NCBI GenBank assembly: GCA_007844125.1
Contig: CM017559.1
Location: 69,456,546-69,520,545, forward strand
Direction of reading: 5' to 3'
Source: Sinonovacula constricta
Lineage: Eukaryota > Mollusca > Bivalvia > Cardiida > Solecurtidae
DNA: 64,000 bases
Both the position numbers and the translations under genes were made by a program. Positions within the stretch are counted from its first letter, which is position 1; every line of letters starts with the position of its first letter. Positions 12,501 through 27,500 of this stretch are shown one piece after another. The notes under the pieces are model-generated. The model made no database searches. It was not told the origin of the DNA and saw only the letters and a list, made by a program, of their open reading frames with translations.

Positions 12501-15500
12501 TGTACACCAGCGAAAACATTTCACGGTAAACTTATTTTTTAAACTTGATTATTTTCAATGCAATCAACAGTTAAGACTGCGCACTGACATTTTGGAATCA
12601 TTCAAATGAAATTTATTTTTCAATATAATTTAACCTTATTTCACTAAGATACTACTATAGATTATTATGCATATCATTAAGGTGAACATGTATATACCTT
12701 CAGCCACCATTCACTGCAAAATCACATATGTCTACATGTATAGTATTGTTCCTTTCTAAGCTTAATATGCTTTGTGGAGTCCAATTCATCATTCTTAAGA
12801 ACTCATTTCTTACTCCCAGGGGTCCATTATTAGAGAGAAATGAGCATTGCTATTTGCATTCCCGAGCGACCGTGATAAGAATTCCCAATTCAAACACTGA
12901 TCCTCTAAAATAATGACGTGAGCATTTTATCAGATCGATTGGATCTCTAACTTTTTCAGTATATATGCGGTAATGTCCCTGCAAAGGCTAGAAATGTCTC
13001 CGTGATTTTAAGTGTAAAATTGACCAAAACGATTTGCTAAGATTGAGTTGTTTTTCTCTCTAAATACTCTGTAAACTATACACAAAATGTACAGAGCGTC
13101 TGAAAAGTGACATTTAACTCAATGCATTTCGCACACAAAACATAGGTTCTGTTGAAATAAGATTAAAGTACAATCGAATTAATTGCAAGGACTATCCATG
13201 TCCCTGGAAATGTGTATTTATTTCCAAGAATAATGATTAAAAAAAAATAATAAAAAAGAAAAACCATGTTCACGCATACATTTTTGTCAATCACGAAAAT
13301 TAGATACGTATATTAATTGTTACAGATCAAGAATTTAAAATCAGATATGCAAGTTTAAATCAAAACGACGAGAATTGTGCCAATATTGATGAGAAATTAT
13401 CTTGATTTCGGAATGAGATCAATAACGAAACAATGTGACAGTTGACTTAACCGTGGGTTTCGTTTATGTCACAGAAGGTAGAACTAAACATCCTATCTTA
13501 TAGTTAAACACAACATAACAGCAATAAATATCACCGATATTACGTGCATATTCGACATTAATGTCAAAAGTAAATCAAGTATGTCGACATTAATGTCAAA
13601 CGCAAACCCTACAGTGTGCTAAGAAAGAAAGACCAGATGTATGGAATAGGCGTTATTCAATTAATTGACCATCAGTACACAACACCGCTGTTGGGATGAT
13701 AATTCCGGTAACTGTACAACCAAATTGAGATAATGATCATTATTTGCCAGACAGGGGTATTATTTTGGTCGTCTGGCTGTTCTACAAATACAAAAGGCGG
13801 TTGTTTCATTGTAAGATAATTAAGGAACAGAGGGTCTATTCATGTCTCAAATATACCATAAACATCAGTTATAAGGATTTGTTTTCAGTTGACGAACAGT
13901 GTGCATTCCGGTGCAGCTTGTCTCAGGCTTTCTTGTATTGTTCGATGCCAACAAAGCTGTCCATGTCAGATAGTTATTTAAACAGCTGTTGTGTACCGTG
14001 TGTATGCTTCATGGCATTGCATAACCACCTTTAACCTACCTTTTAACCAACTCCATTTGTATGCTTTATAGCAACGGGGTCTATGATGATCTCTGGTTCA
14101 GAAAACAACATTTTTTGATTGCCTTACATTTTATCCGAGCCATTGTTAATGCAAAATTTTTATATTGTTCGGTTAGTTGAACTGAGTGAATATATATCCC
14201 CGGATTAAAAAGGACAACTTTTAATGAGATGAATTTGTCTTCGTACATTGTTTCTTTCTCTTCTCCTAGTTCTACTAAATCAGCGTCAAAAGACGTATCA
14301 TATCTTTATTAATATTCAAAATTTTATCCTGTTCATAACTTATGGGCACTTGACTGGTATCGCGGTATCGCGAGTCACCACATTCCATAATAAGGCTATA
14401 CAAATGTAGATAATAAGTTTAAATGCGTGATTTATAAGGCATATCCAAGCATACACACACGCACGCACACACCCATACACACATACATGTGTGTGCGTGT
14501 GTGGTGTGTGTATATTTCAACTAGACCAAACAAACTTGCTCATGATGACATTTACTACAAATTAAGATTCAATGGATACAGCGCTACTACACTGAATTAT
14601 ATGTTGTTTATTATTATCCTCAAAATCATAGCAAACAAATAATAACACTAAGAAATGAACTCATTATACAGTTGACAATCGTCGCGATCATGAAATTATC
14701 GGTAAATTATTTAAGATATGACGGTTATTTATAACATCTGCCAATACGGTTTACGCAACATTTACCAAAGTAAAGAAACAGTTTATCAACAATGAGAATA
14801 CTTGGCAATTTACCCCACGTTCCGAGACAGTTTTATGTACATACCTGATCGAACCAGATATTCGTAGAAATGACTTGATTTCTCTCATCCTGAAAAATAA
14901 AATACAATGTAAAATTGGACCTTTTTTTAAGAGATTGTCATTAGTATTGAACTAAATCATCGAAGAATTATGTATTAATTATACACATTTTGATTCTTTC
15001 AGTATTTTAACTTTAAACTATTATTACTTCATACAATCCAAGTTCTATATGTTATACTTGTTTAAATTAATAAACACGTATTTAGATCAAAAGGAAACAA
15101 GCTTTTAGCACAGCTTTAAACGTTTTTTTTTTATTAAAAAGACAAGGTAAACAAACTGTAACCTTTGTAGAATTGATCATCATGAAATTTCAGCAATTTA
15201 AGAAGATTATATTATCGTTTGATTACCTTATCAATCAGATGATAGATTTTAGATACTGTTGTACATACTGACATGCGACATAATACCAGAATTCTATTCT
15301 TCAATTTGTTTATAAATGTGTGGTTCATTTACAACTTTTATAAGTTAACCGTTCTGATGTGTTCTCTTTTGTTATTTTAAGTGAGGGAAAAATAGATACT
15401 AAACTGCTTTGGTATTTATGTCGTGTTCTTAATGCCGCGAACTAGTTGTCAATTTTTAACTCAGGGCTCCCTTGCGCAATCAGGTGATTAATGGACGACT

Positions 15501-18500
15501 TAAGCCTTCATGTTAAAATATATAAACTACGCGTCTTCTTTTGAGGAATTTACAATCCATGAGTTATTCTAGCTTTCCAATGCAAACCTAATATATAAAA
15601 GATACACCAATCGAATTATTCTTCTGAAACAGTTATAATGATTTCTACCAGGAAAAACTATCCACACAGGTCCTACTCACCACATCGAAGATCTGTGTGA
15701 GGGAGATGCCGATGGAGACGTTGACGGACATGGAAGCATTATAGACGGGCCTGGTGTGGTGGTCGTACTTGTTCATCAGGTACTTGAAGAGTCGCTGCTC
15801 GTCTGTGTCCCCCTTCTCCGCGCTCGACCGCCGCTGTCGCTGTACTAAAACACAATAGTTGTCATGGAAACAAGACACATTCACGTTAACTTTTTATTTA
15901 ATGTTCATCAGGATTAGCAAAATGTCGGATAAAGGCTTCCCCTAGGGTAGGGTGATAGTTAAAATCCACGATCCAGAGCTAGTAAAAAAGACAGATTGAA
16001 AAAAGAGCGTGGGTCTTAACAGACCAAAACGTTGTCATGCCAACGGAGCCAGCCTGTATTAGAATATTGGTACCCTTTTCACAACACCAACTCTCTCTTA
16101 TTAGAAATGTGTGGACTTTATTGAGGCCAAAACAAGGAAAACGAAAGTATTCAATCGAAATAGTCATTGTTATTAGCCAGACCTGTACCACGGAAAACTT
16201 TTGTAATTGCGCTTTACATGTGTGTATGTGCTTCTTTATTTCTTACAATGACCATTTAAAGCGAAGCTACACAACTTGTAAAGTCACATCTCAGACAGGG
16301 ACATTTTGTACTAAAGGATTACAATGCCAAAATAAACGAATCATGAAACAAGCATGGCATTAGTGATTATCTATATGCTTTCAGCATTTGATTTTCAAAA
16401 TACGGCACTTTAATGCCCTTCTGCCAATTAACAGCTTAATTTTAATGTACCTGATTGTATGTTAAGAGAGGGTACTGGGACCAATTAAACCCGAAAGATG
16501 GCTGTTATTTCAAACATTAACGATACACTACCGTGTTTTGAGTATAGACATGCTAAATACAATATAATTTGTCCCATTAGGCACTACTGTTGCATGCTCC
16601 ATTGCATTTAAAAGGTAAAATAGTTTGACAGACTATGGCAGCTTAATTGACATTAGTAACATTTAGGCATTTTCCTTTAGGATAGTTGGTGGAAAAAATG
16701 AAGATACACTGCGATCGGAAAAAAATGGTGTAACTTTTAAAAGAAAACAGAACTCAAAACGTATGACATACTCGGATAAAATTCAAATAAAAAAAAAAGC
16801 TTGCAAAATAAATCTTCAAAATATATTTATAAATGTTTGAAAACGGAGTAGATTTCTGACCTAAAGTGGAGGAAAGCGAATTCTAACTCGAATAGTAAAT
16901 ATGTTATTAACACTTACTGCCAGTTAAAAATGGACCATTCTGCACTGTAGCCTTCAAATTCCATGGTTATTAGTTCTAACTCCTGTTATTTCCGGCTAGA
17001 TTAAACCGCCCCACTGTACAGCTCTATAAGGCTCTCTAGAGCGGCGATAATAAACCAATATTCAACGAATGAAGGCCTATGCACCTTAAAAGGTCTATGT
17101 CGGTAACAAATCGGTAAAATGGGAAAAACGTACATTTAGTGGTAATTTTTGTATTTACCGGTGCAATTTTACATGTCCCTTTGTCTGTGTTTGTGTGCAT
17201 AAAGCGCATGGTTAATCAAAGCAGTTTGAACGAAGCTTTTTTGCATATTTGATTTTCTCCCAAATGTACCGCCACGAAGCTGTAAACTAGATTATAAAAC
17301 GGTCCTCACGATTTCCTCATGAAGGCTTTTTGACAATGAAAAAGAGTGTCGCTCAACTGAATTTAGACCTGCTCAATTGACATTCATCAAGAATATTGTC
17401 CGGTGAGGAGTTATAGCGATATAACCATAAAATAATTTCCGGTTCCATACGTTCATCACAATATGTAACATTTGATAGATTTAATGATACCTTTTCTGTC
17501 ATTAATTTGGATGAACATTGCCAAAGACGGATTTTCTGACATTGGGTGCAGTAAATAACTCATGTCGGTCAAGGAAGTCAACATGAATTAAACACTATTT
17601 TTGCGTAGACACCCCACACAATGTCTTAATTATTTAACCCAAAAATGAATTTAATGGGATGAAAGATCTGTTTATTTTTTTTTATCAACAGTTATATGAA
17701 AGATTAAACTATATCTTTACATGAGTAATATGCGAAAGGGCAGATGCAGATCACGTCCAACTACAGTTGCCTAAGGGTCCATGCTATTTACTGTCGAATA
17801 TTGTAACACTGTCTAAAAATCCAACCAACTGGTGACATATATTTGCTATGGGTAACACGTTGCTCCAGGAAAGAGTTTTAATTGATCTCTGTCGATGCTA
17901 GTCACTTTACGTTATTGTAGCTATAAAACCTCCTCATTTAATTAAGTTCTTGACGAAGTCGAAGACAATCTCCAATATATAAGAGTTTAGATGTCAGTCA
18001 CCCTGGTGTTTATCGTGGAAAGGAGCAACAATAGAGCTGTTGCTTCATGATAGACCCAGAGAAGCTTGCACTGACGTTGTAACAGATTGTATGCGAAGAT
18101 TATTTCAAATAATTTTATTAAAAATGTTTACAAGGTTTCGTTAGTCTATTAGTTTAAAGAAATTGACCTAACTAACAATCTGCATAATACACTATATTCG
18201 TAGCATCTTTGTAACTAAACAACCATAACAGAATGCGATTCGATTTTCAGATGTTATCAGAATTCACAAAAATATCTGCATTGAACAATACTTTTGATAA
18301 TAGGACACGTGATTGGATTAATGGAATACGAGGCTGGTGTTGAAAAGAAATGTTGTAATCACACGCTTCACAAAAATCTAAATTGCTCGGGCAATCTGGA
18401 TTGTTTTAGGCTCTTGTGATTACACAATCTTTAGTCAAGACTGGCTTAGTAGTCCTTTAGTAAATAGACACTTCATTTTCAAGTAATATGATTCGGTTCG

Positions 18501-21500
18501 GCAAAAAGTTAAGGAACATAATTGATTTGCGTAATTGTTATTTGTATTTGACATTATATACTCAAAGGTATTTTATTTGCACGTATCAGTACAAAATTTC
18601 ATTTTATTTATTCTGATCTTTTGTGCATACATCTTATTCACCGCATGTAAGGAATACTAGCATTTTGCAGGCAGACATGTAAAAGTGCTACGTTTGTGCC
18701 TTCGTGCCTCACATTTTTTGTTTTATGTTTTCTCTGTACCAGTATTTTGTAAATCCATTTCTGTCTACATGGAAGTTGTAAAACCCTAACACTACTCACA
18801 CTACACACCTCACACCACACACCTCACACCACAGTCCTCACAACACACTCCTGACACCACAGTCCTCACAACACACACCTCACACCACTGTCCTCACCAC
18901 CACAGTTCTCACACCACACTCCTCACACCACTCCTGACACCACAGTCCTCACACAATACACCTCACACCACAGTTCTTACACCACTGTCCTCACAACCAC
19001 AGTCCTCACACCACACTCCTGACACCACACTCCTCACACCACTTTCCTCACCACCACCCTCTTCACACCACAGTCCTCACACCACAACCTCACACCACTG
19101 TCCTCACCACCACAGTCCTTACACCACAGTCATTACACCACTGTCCTAACACAGAGACCTTACATCACAGTCCTTACACCGCACACCTCACATCACAGTC
19201 CTCACACCGCAGTCCTCACAACACACTCCTCACACCACAGTCATCACATCGCACTCCTCACACCACTTTCCTCACATCACACTCCTCACACCACTGTCCT
19301 CACGCTGCACTCCTCACACCACTGTCCTTACACCAAACACCCCACACCACACTCCTCACACCACAGCCCTCACATCACAGCCCTCACACAACAGCCCTCA
19401 CACAAAAGCCCTCACACAACAGCCCTCACACCACAACCCTTACACAACAGCCCTCACACAACAGCCCTCACACCACAGCCCTCACACCATAGCCCTCACA
19501 CCACAGCCCTAACACAACAGCCCTCACACCACACTCCTTAAACTACATTCCTCACACCACAGCCCTCACACCACAGTCCTTACACCACAGCCCTCACACA
19601 ACAGCCCTCTTAGCACAGCCCTCACACAACATTCCTCACACCACAGCCCTCACACCACAGCCCTTACACCACACACCTCACTAGTCACACCACAGTCCTC
19701 ACACCACAGCCCTCACACCACAGTCCTCACACCACAGTCCTCACACCACAGTCCTCACACCACACTACTCACACCACACTCCTCACACCACAGCCCTCAC
19801 AACACAGCCCTAACACCACAGTCCTTACACCACAGCCCTTACACCACACACCTCACTCCTCACACCACAGTGCTCACACCACAGTCCCCACACCACAGTC
19901 CTCACACCACAGTGCTCACACCACAGTCCTCACACCACACTCCTCACTCCACAGTCCTCACACCACAGTCCTCTCACCACAATCCTCACACCACACTCCA
20001 CACACTACTGTCCTCACACCACAGTCCTCACACCACACCCTCACACCACTGTCCTAACACCACAGCCCTCACACCACAGCCCTCACACCACAGTCCTCAC
20101 ACAACAGCCCTCATACCACAGACCTCACACCACAGCCCTTACACTACAGCCCTCACACTACAGTCCTCAAACCACAGTCCTCACACCACAGTCCCTACAC
20201 CACAGTCCTCAAACCACTGTCCTCACATAGAGACCTCACACCACATTCCTCACACCACATTCCTCACACCACAGCCCTCGTACCACAGTCTTCACACAAC
20301 AGCTCTCACACCACAGCCCTCACACCACAACCCTCACACAACAGCCCTCACACAACAGCCCTCACACCACAACCCTCACACAACAGCCCTCACACAACAG
20401 CCCTCACACCACAGCCCTCACACCATAGCCCTCACACCACAGCCCTTACACCACAGCCCTCACATCACAGTCCTCAAACCACAGTCCTCACACCACAGTC
20501 CCTACACCACAGTCCTCAAACCACTGTCCTCACATAGAGACCTCACACCACATTCCTCACACCACATTCCTCACACCACAGCCCTCATACCACAGTCCTC
20601 ACACAACAGCTCTCACACCACAGCCCTCACACCACATTCCTCACACCACATTCCTCACACCACAGCCCTCACACCAGTCCTCACACTACAGCCCTCACAC
20701 AACAGCCCTCTTACCACAGCCCTTACACCACAGCCTTCACACCACAGTCCTCACACCACAGCCCTCACACCACAGCCCTCACATCACAGTCCTCACACCA
20801 CAGTCCTCACACCACAGCCCTCACACCACAGTCGTCACACCACAGCCCTCACACCACACACCTCACTCCTCACACCACAGTCCTCACACCACAGTCCTCA
20901 CACCACAGTCCTCACACCACAGTCCTCACACCACAGCCCTCACAACACAGCCCTAACACCACAGTCCTTACACCACAGCCCTCACACTACACACCTCACT
21001 CCTCACAACACAGTCCTCACACCACAGTCCTCACACCACAGCCCTCACACCACATTCCTCACTCTACAGTCCTCACACCACAGTCCTCACACCACAACCC
21101 TCACACCACACACCTTACTCCTCACACCACAGTCCACACACCACAGTCCTTTCACCACAGTCCTCACACCACACACCACACTCCTCACACCACAGCCCTC
21201 ACACCACAGTCCTCACACCACACCCTCACACCACAGTCCTAACACCACAGCCCTCACACCACAGCCCTTACACCACACACCTCACTAGTCACACCACAGT
21301 CCTCACATCACAGCCCTCACACCACAGCCCTCACATCACAGTCCTCACACCACAGTCCTCACTCCACAGTCCTCACACCACACTACTCACACCACACTCC
21401 TCACACCACAGCCCTCACAACACAGCACTAACACCACACACCTCACTCCTCACACCACAGTGCTCACACCACAGTCCCCACACCACAGTCCTCACACCAC

Positions 21501-24500
21501 AGTGCTCACATCACAGTCCTCACACCACACTCCTCACTCCACAGTCCTCACACCACAGCCCTCACACAACAGCCCTCACACCACAGCCCTCACACAACAG
21601 CCCTCACATAACAGCCCTCACACCACAGCCCTCACACCACAACCCTCACACCACAGCCCTCACACCACAACCCTCACATCACAGTCCTCACACCACAGTC
21701 CTCACACCACAGCCCTCACACCACAGTCCTCACACCACAGTCCTCACAGCACAGTCCTCACACCACAGTCCTCACACCACAGCCCTCACAACACAGCCCT
21801 AACACCACAGTCCTTAAACCACAGCCCTCACACTACACACCTCACTCCTCACAACACAGTCCTCACACCACAGTCCTCACACCACAGCCCTCACACCACA
21901 GCCCTCACTCTACAGTCCTCACACCACAGTCCTCACACCACAGCCCTCACACCACACACCTTACTCCTCACACCACAGTCCACACACCACAGTCCTCTCA
22001 CCACAGTCCTCACACCACACACCACACTCCTCACACCACAGCCCTCACACCACAGTCCTTACACCACACCCTCACACCACAGTCCTAACACCACAGCCCT
22101 CACACCACAGCCCTTACACCACACACCTCACTAGTCACACCACAGTCCTCACACCACAGCCCTCACACCACAGCCCTCACACCACAGCCCTCACATCACA
22201 GTCCTCACACCACAGTCCTCACACCATAGTCCTCACACCACACTACTCACACCACACTCCTCACACCACAGCCCTCACAACACAGCCCTAACACCACAGT
22301 CCTTACAACACAGCCCTTACACCACACACCTCACTCCACACACCACAGTGCTCACACCACAGTCCCCACACCACAGTCCTCACACCACAGTGCTCACACC
22401 ACAGTCCTCACACCACACTCCTCACTCCACAGTCCTCACACCACAGTCCTCTCACCACAGTCCTCACACCACACTCCTCACACTACTGTCCTCACACCAC
22501 AGTCCTCACACCACACCCTCACACTACTGTCCTAACACCACAGCCCTCACACCACAGCCCTTTCACCACAGCCCTCACACCACAGTCCTCAAACCACAGT
22601 CCTCACACCACAGTCCCTACACCACAGTCCTCAAACCACTGTCCTCACATAAAGACCTCACACCACAATCCTCACACCACATTCCTCACACCACAGCCCT
22701 CACACCACAGTCCTCACACAACAGCCCTCATACATCAGCCCTTACACCACAGCCCTTACACCACAGCCCTCACACCACAGTCCTCAAACCACAGTCCTCA
22801 CACCACAGTCCCTACACCACAGTCCTCAAACCACTGTCCTCACATAGAGACCTCACACCACATTCCTCACACCACATTCCTCACACCACAGCCCTCACAC
22901 CACAGTCCTCACACAACAGCTCTCACACCACAGCCCTCACACCACATTCCTCACACCACAGCCCTCACACAACAGCCCTCACACCACAGCCCTCACACAA
23001 CAGCCCTCACACAACAGCCCTCACACCACAGCCCTTACACCACAACCCTCACACCACAGCCCTAACACAACAGTCCTCACACCACACTCCTCACACCACA
23101 TTCCTCCCACCACAGCCCTCACACCACAGTCCTCACACTACAGCCCTCACACAACAGCCCTCTTACCACAGCCCTTACACCACAGCCTTCACACCACAGT
23201 CCTCACACCACAGCCCTCAAACCACAGCCCTCACACCACAGTCGTCACACCACAACCCTCACACAACACACCTCACACCACAGTCCTCACACCACAGCCC
23301 TCACACCACAGTCCTCACACCACAGTCCTCACAGCACAGTCCTCACACCACAGTCCTCACACCACAGCCCTCACAACACAGCCCTAACACCACAGTCCTT
23401 ACACCACAGCCCTCACACTACACACCTCACTCCTCACAACACAGTCCTCACACCACAGTCCTCACACCACAGCCTTCACACCACATTCCTCACTCTACAG
23501 TCCTCACACCACAGTCCTCACACCACAGCCCTCACACCACACACCTTACTCCTCACACCACAGTCCACACACCACAGTCCTCTCACCACAGTCCTCACAC
23601 AACACTCCTCACTCCACAGCCCTCACACCACAGTCCTTACACCACACCCTCACACCACAGTCCTAACACCACAGCCCTCACACCACAGCCCTCACACCAC
23701 AGTCCTCACACAACAGCCCTCACACCACTGTCCTCAAACCACAGTCCTCACACCACAGTCCTCACACCACAGTCCTCAAACCACAGTCTTCAAACCACAG
23801 TCTTCAAACCACAGTCCTCACACCACTGTCCTCACACAGAGACCTCACACCACATTCATCACACCACAGTCCTCACACCACAACCCTCACACCACAGCCC
23901 TCACACCACAGCCCTCACACCACAGTCCTTACACCACAGCTCTCTTACCACAGCCCTCGAACCACATTCCTAACACCACAGCCCTCACACCACAGCCCTT
24001 ACACCACAGCCCTTACACCACACACCTCACTACTCACACCACAGTCCTCACACCACAGTCCTCACACAACTGTCCTCACAACAAACATCACAGCCTTCAC
24101 ACCACAGCCCTCACACCACAGTCCTCACACCACTATCCTCACACCACTATCCTCACAGCAAACATCACAGCCCTCACTCCACAAAACTCACACCACAGCC
24201 CTCACACCAGTCCTCACACCACAGTCCTCACACCAGAGCCCTCACACCACAGTCCTTACACTACAAACCTTACACCACAGTCCTCACAACACAATGAAAA
24301 AATTAACTATGACACATAAGTGTGGGCTAATATCATCATGGCTGTAACATGAAAATAATGTAGCTTGCACTAGCATATAATAAATTTATAAAATGGAATA
24401 TCATGAAATCAATAATACTTTATACGTTTTTGCCGAAAATTGAATATTTGTGAAGCAAATTTGAAAAGGAGCCTTGCCAATGAAAGAATGAAGATATTGT

Positions 24501-27500
24501 GCCGACTGCTATAATTATGCATCAACCCTGCACAAATAGTTAAGATCCAAACCTTTTTCCCAAATTTTTAAAATTGCTTTTCTGTCACTTTATCTACATA
24601 GTTATATTTAGACAATTTATAATACACTAGATATATGAACTCAATAATGCCTGTACAATTAGGCGTAACTGTCTAATTACATATCACGAAAATAGACACT
24701 CTTTCGCCAACAGATATAATGATATGCTTTTATTTCATGCTTTTGGGTGAAAGAAAGTGAAGTACCAGAGAAAGAAAACATTATCATTGTCCCATGGAGG
24801 TAATAATGAAACTATATTAAGTGTAACTAGAGCCTGCCCCCCCCCCCCTCCCCCCCCCCCCCCCCCCCCCCCCCCGCGTTTCTTAATATATCACTATACG
24901 GCCAGGATTTGTAAACGTAGATAGCTCTAAGTGAGGTTCTTAAAGTATATATGCATTTGAAATTTGGCAATTATTTTAACACTTTTACCTTTGACACAAT
25001 GGTAAAAAAGCAATGCAAACAATTCAAAGTGTTCTAATTAACAAAACGTAAAATCGACACTTTAAAACCTAGTGAAACAATGAATCATGCTTTTCTTAGT
25101 GTGCCATTTTATTTAATTATAGTTCTTTTCTATAATAGTAATTGTGCACTCCATCTTTGAATTATTTATAAGAGGCGACTAACGTGCTTATTTACTCTGC
25201 TAAACATCCCAATTTTTGTCTTATCACTATTCACTCTATTCAATCTATTGAAGCGATATTTAGGAAGAAAGGGCTTAATGAACTGAACCGATCTGACAAG
25301 GACGGAATGGTTGACCGGATGAAATAAAAAGCGACATATTTCCGTAAATCTCCAAACATGAAAGTCAAATAGATGTTCAGCAAATCTCGACTTGAAAAGA
25401 AAACAGCTTCTGTGACGCTAAGATATATAATTCTTTTTATATAAAATAAACACTACCAATGTGCGTTGATCTTGTCTACGAGAGGTTGGATATCAGCACT
25501 AGCAGAATAAGATTGATCGATCAAATTCCAGTATTCGGTCAAATAAGACATCTTCTTTATTGTCTGTGCATATAGTTATAGTGAAGGCAGTGTTTGAAAC
25601 ATGTGTCTCTAGTCTAATGAACAAGTTCCTGGTGACACAACGAATACAAACTGTAACGGGGAACGTTGTGGGTTTTTTCATTTTCGTTCCTGTCTGTACA
25701 GTGATATTATATTAGACTACGCTGGTTTATAGTATTATATCATCACATACATGTATAAAATGCAAATGCATTTTTTATTCATATACAAAAATCGGAATTA
25801 AGCAATTATTCTTCCGTAAACTGCAGCTATTATTACAACTAAATATAAAATCCCCCATAACTTACAGTGGAGTCACACATGTGGTTATATATAAAACACC
25901 ATACGCTAAGGCAGTTTGGAGACACCATTATCTAAGTCTGACACAGGTGGGCCTTTATTAGTTGCACAGATTGAAATGCTGTACATACGGGTAATGTGAT
26001 AACAAAACAATAGTTAACACATTTAGAAATGCGAGGGTCATTGTTTGGGTCCACAGATGCTGCCCTTAGAATTCGAACAAAGAAATGGTTCGCGATTGTC
26101 TGTGTGTGTGTGTTATTTTTTTAATCGATGTTAGGCTTTGAAAATTCCTGGCTGACCGTGTTGATAGTCATCCTGGCTGACCGTGTTGATAGTCTTTGTT
26201 GTTGATCTTGTTGATAGTCTTTGTGGCTGACCGTGTTGATAGTCTTTGTTGTTGATCTTGTTGATAGTCTTTGTGGCTGACCGTGTTGATAGTCTTTGTT
26301 GTTGATCTTGTTGATAGTCTTTGTGGCTGACCGTGTTGATAGTTTTTGTGGCTGACCGTGTTGATAGTCTTTGTGGCTGACCGTGTTAATAGTCTTTGTG
26401 GATGACCGTGTTGATAGTCTTTGTTGTTGATCTTGTTGATAGTCTTTGTGGCTGACCGTGTTGATAGTCTTTGTTGTTGATCTTGTTGATAGTCTTTGTG
26501 GCTGACCGTGTTGATAGTCTTTGTGGCTGACCGTGTTGATAGTCTTTGTGGCTGACCGTGTTGATAGTCTATGTGGCTGACCGTGTTGATAGTCTTTGTG
26601 GCTGACCGTGTTGATAGTCTTTGTTGTTGATCTTGTTGATAGTCTTTGTGGCTGACCGTGTTGATAGTCTTTGTGGCTGACCGTGTTGATAGTCTTTGTG
26701 GCTGACCGTGTTGATAGCCAACCTGGCTGACCGTGTTGATAGTCATCCTGGCTGACCGTGTTGATAATCTTTGTTGCTGACCGTGTTGATAGTCATCCTG
26801 GCTGACCGTGTTGATAGTCTTTGTTGCTGACCGTGTTGAAAGTCATCCTGGCTGACCGTGTTGATAGTCATCCTGGCTAACCGTGTTGATAGTCATCCTG
26901 GCTGACCGTGTTGATAGTCTTTGTGGCTGACCGTGTTGATAGTCATCCTAGCTGACCGTGTTGATAGTCATCCTGGCTGACCGTGTTGATAGTCTTTGTG
27001 GCTGACCGTGTTGATAGTCATCCTGGCTGACCGTGTTGATAGTCATCCTGGCTGACCGTGTTGATAGTCATCCTGGCTGACAGTGTTGATAGTCTTTGTG
27101 GCTGACCGTGTTAAGTCATCCTGGCTGACCGTGTTGATAGTCATCCTGGCTAACCGTGTTAATATTCATCTTGGCTGACCGTGTTGATAGTCATCCTGGC
27201 TGACCGTGTCGATAGTCATCGTGGCTAACATTGTTGAGAGTCATCTTGGCTGACCGTGTTGATAGTCAACCTGGCTGACCGTGTTAATTGTCAATCTGGC
27301 TGACCGTGTTGATAGTCATCTTGGCTGACCGTGTTGATAGTCATCTTGTCTGACCGTGTTGATAGTCATCCTGGCTGACCGTGTTGATAGTCATCGTGGC
27401 TGACTGTGTTGATAGTCAACCTTGCTGACCGTGTTGATAGTCATCTTGGCTGACCATGTTGATAGTCATCCTGGCTGACAGTGTTGAAAGTCATTCTGGA

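Noticed and set aside
19870..23973. Plus-strand open frames of 472, 224 and 541 codons rich in His, Ser, Thr and Pro
   Set aside because: They follow only from a stop-free 14-bp repeat whose period is not a multiple of three. All three frames read the same kind of peptide, and there is no codon-level constraint or gene context.
26168..26746. 192-codon minus-strand frame
   Set aside because: It lies wholly in the 25-bp minisatellite; the protein period of 25 residues equals three DNA units, so the frame is a by-product.
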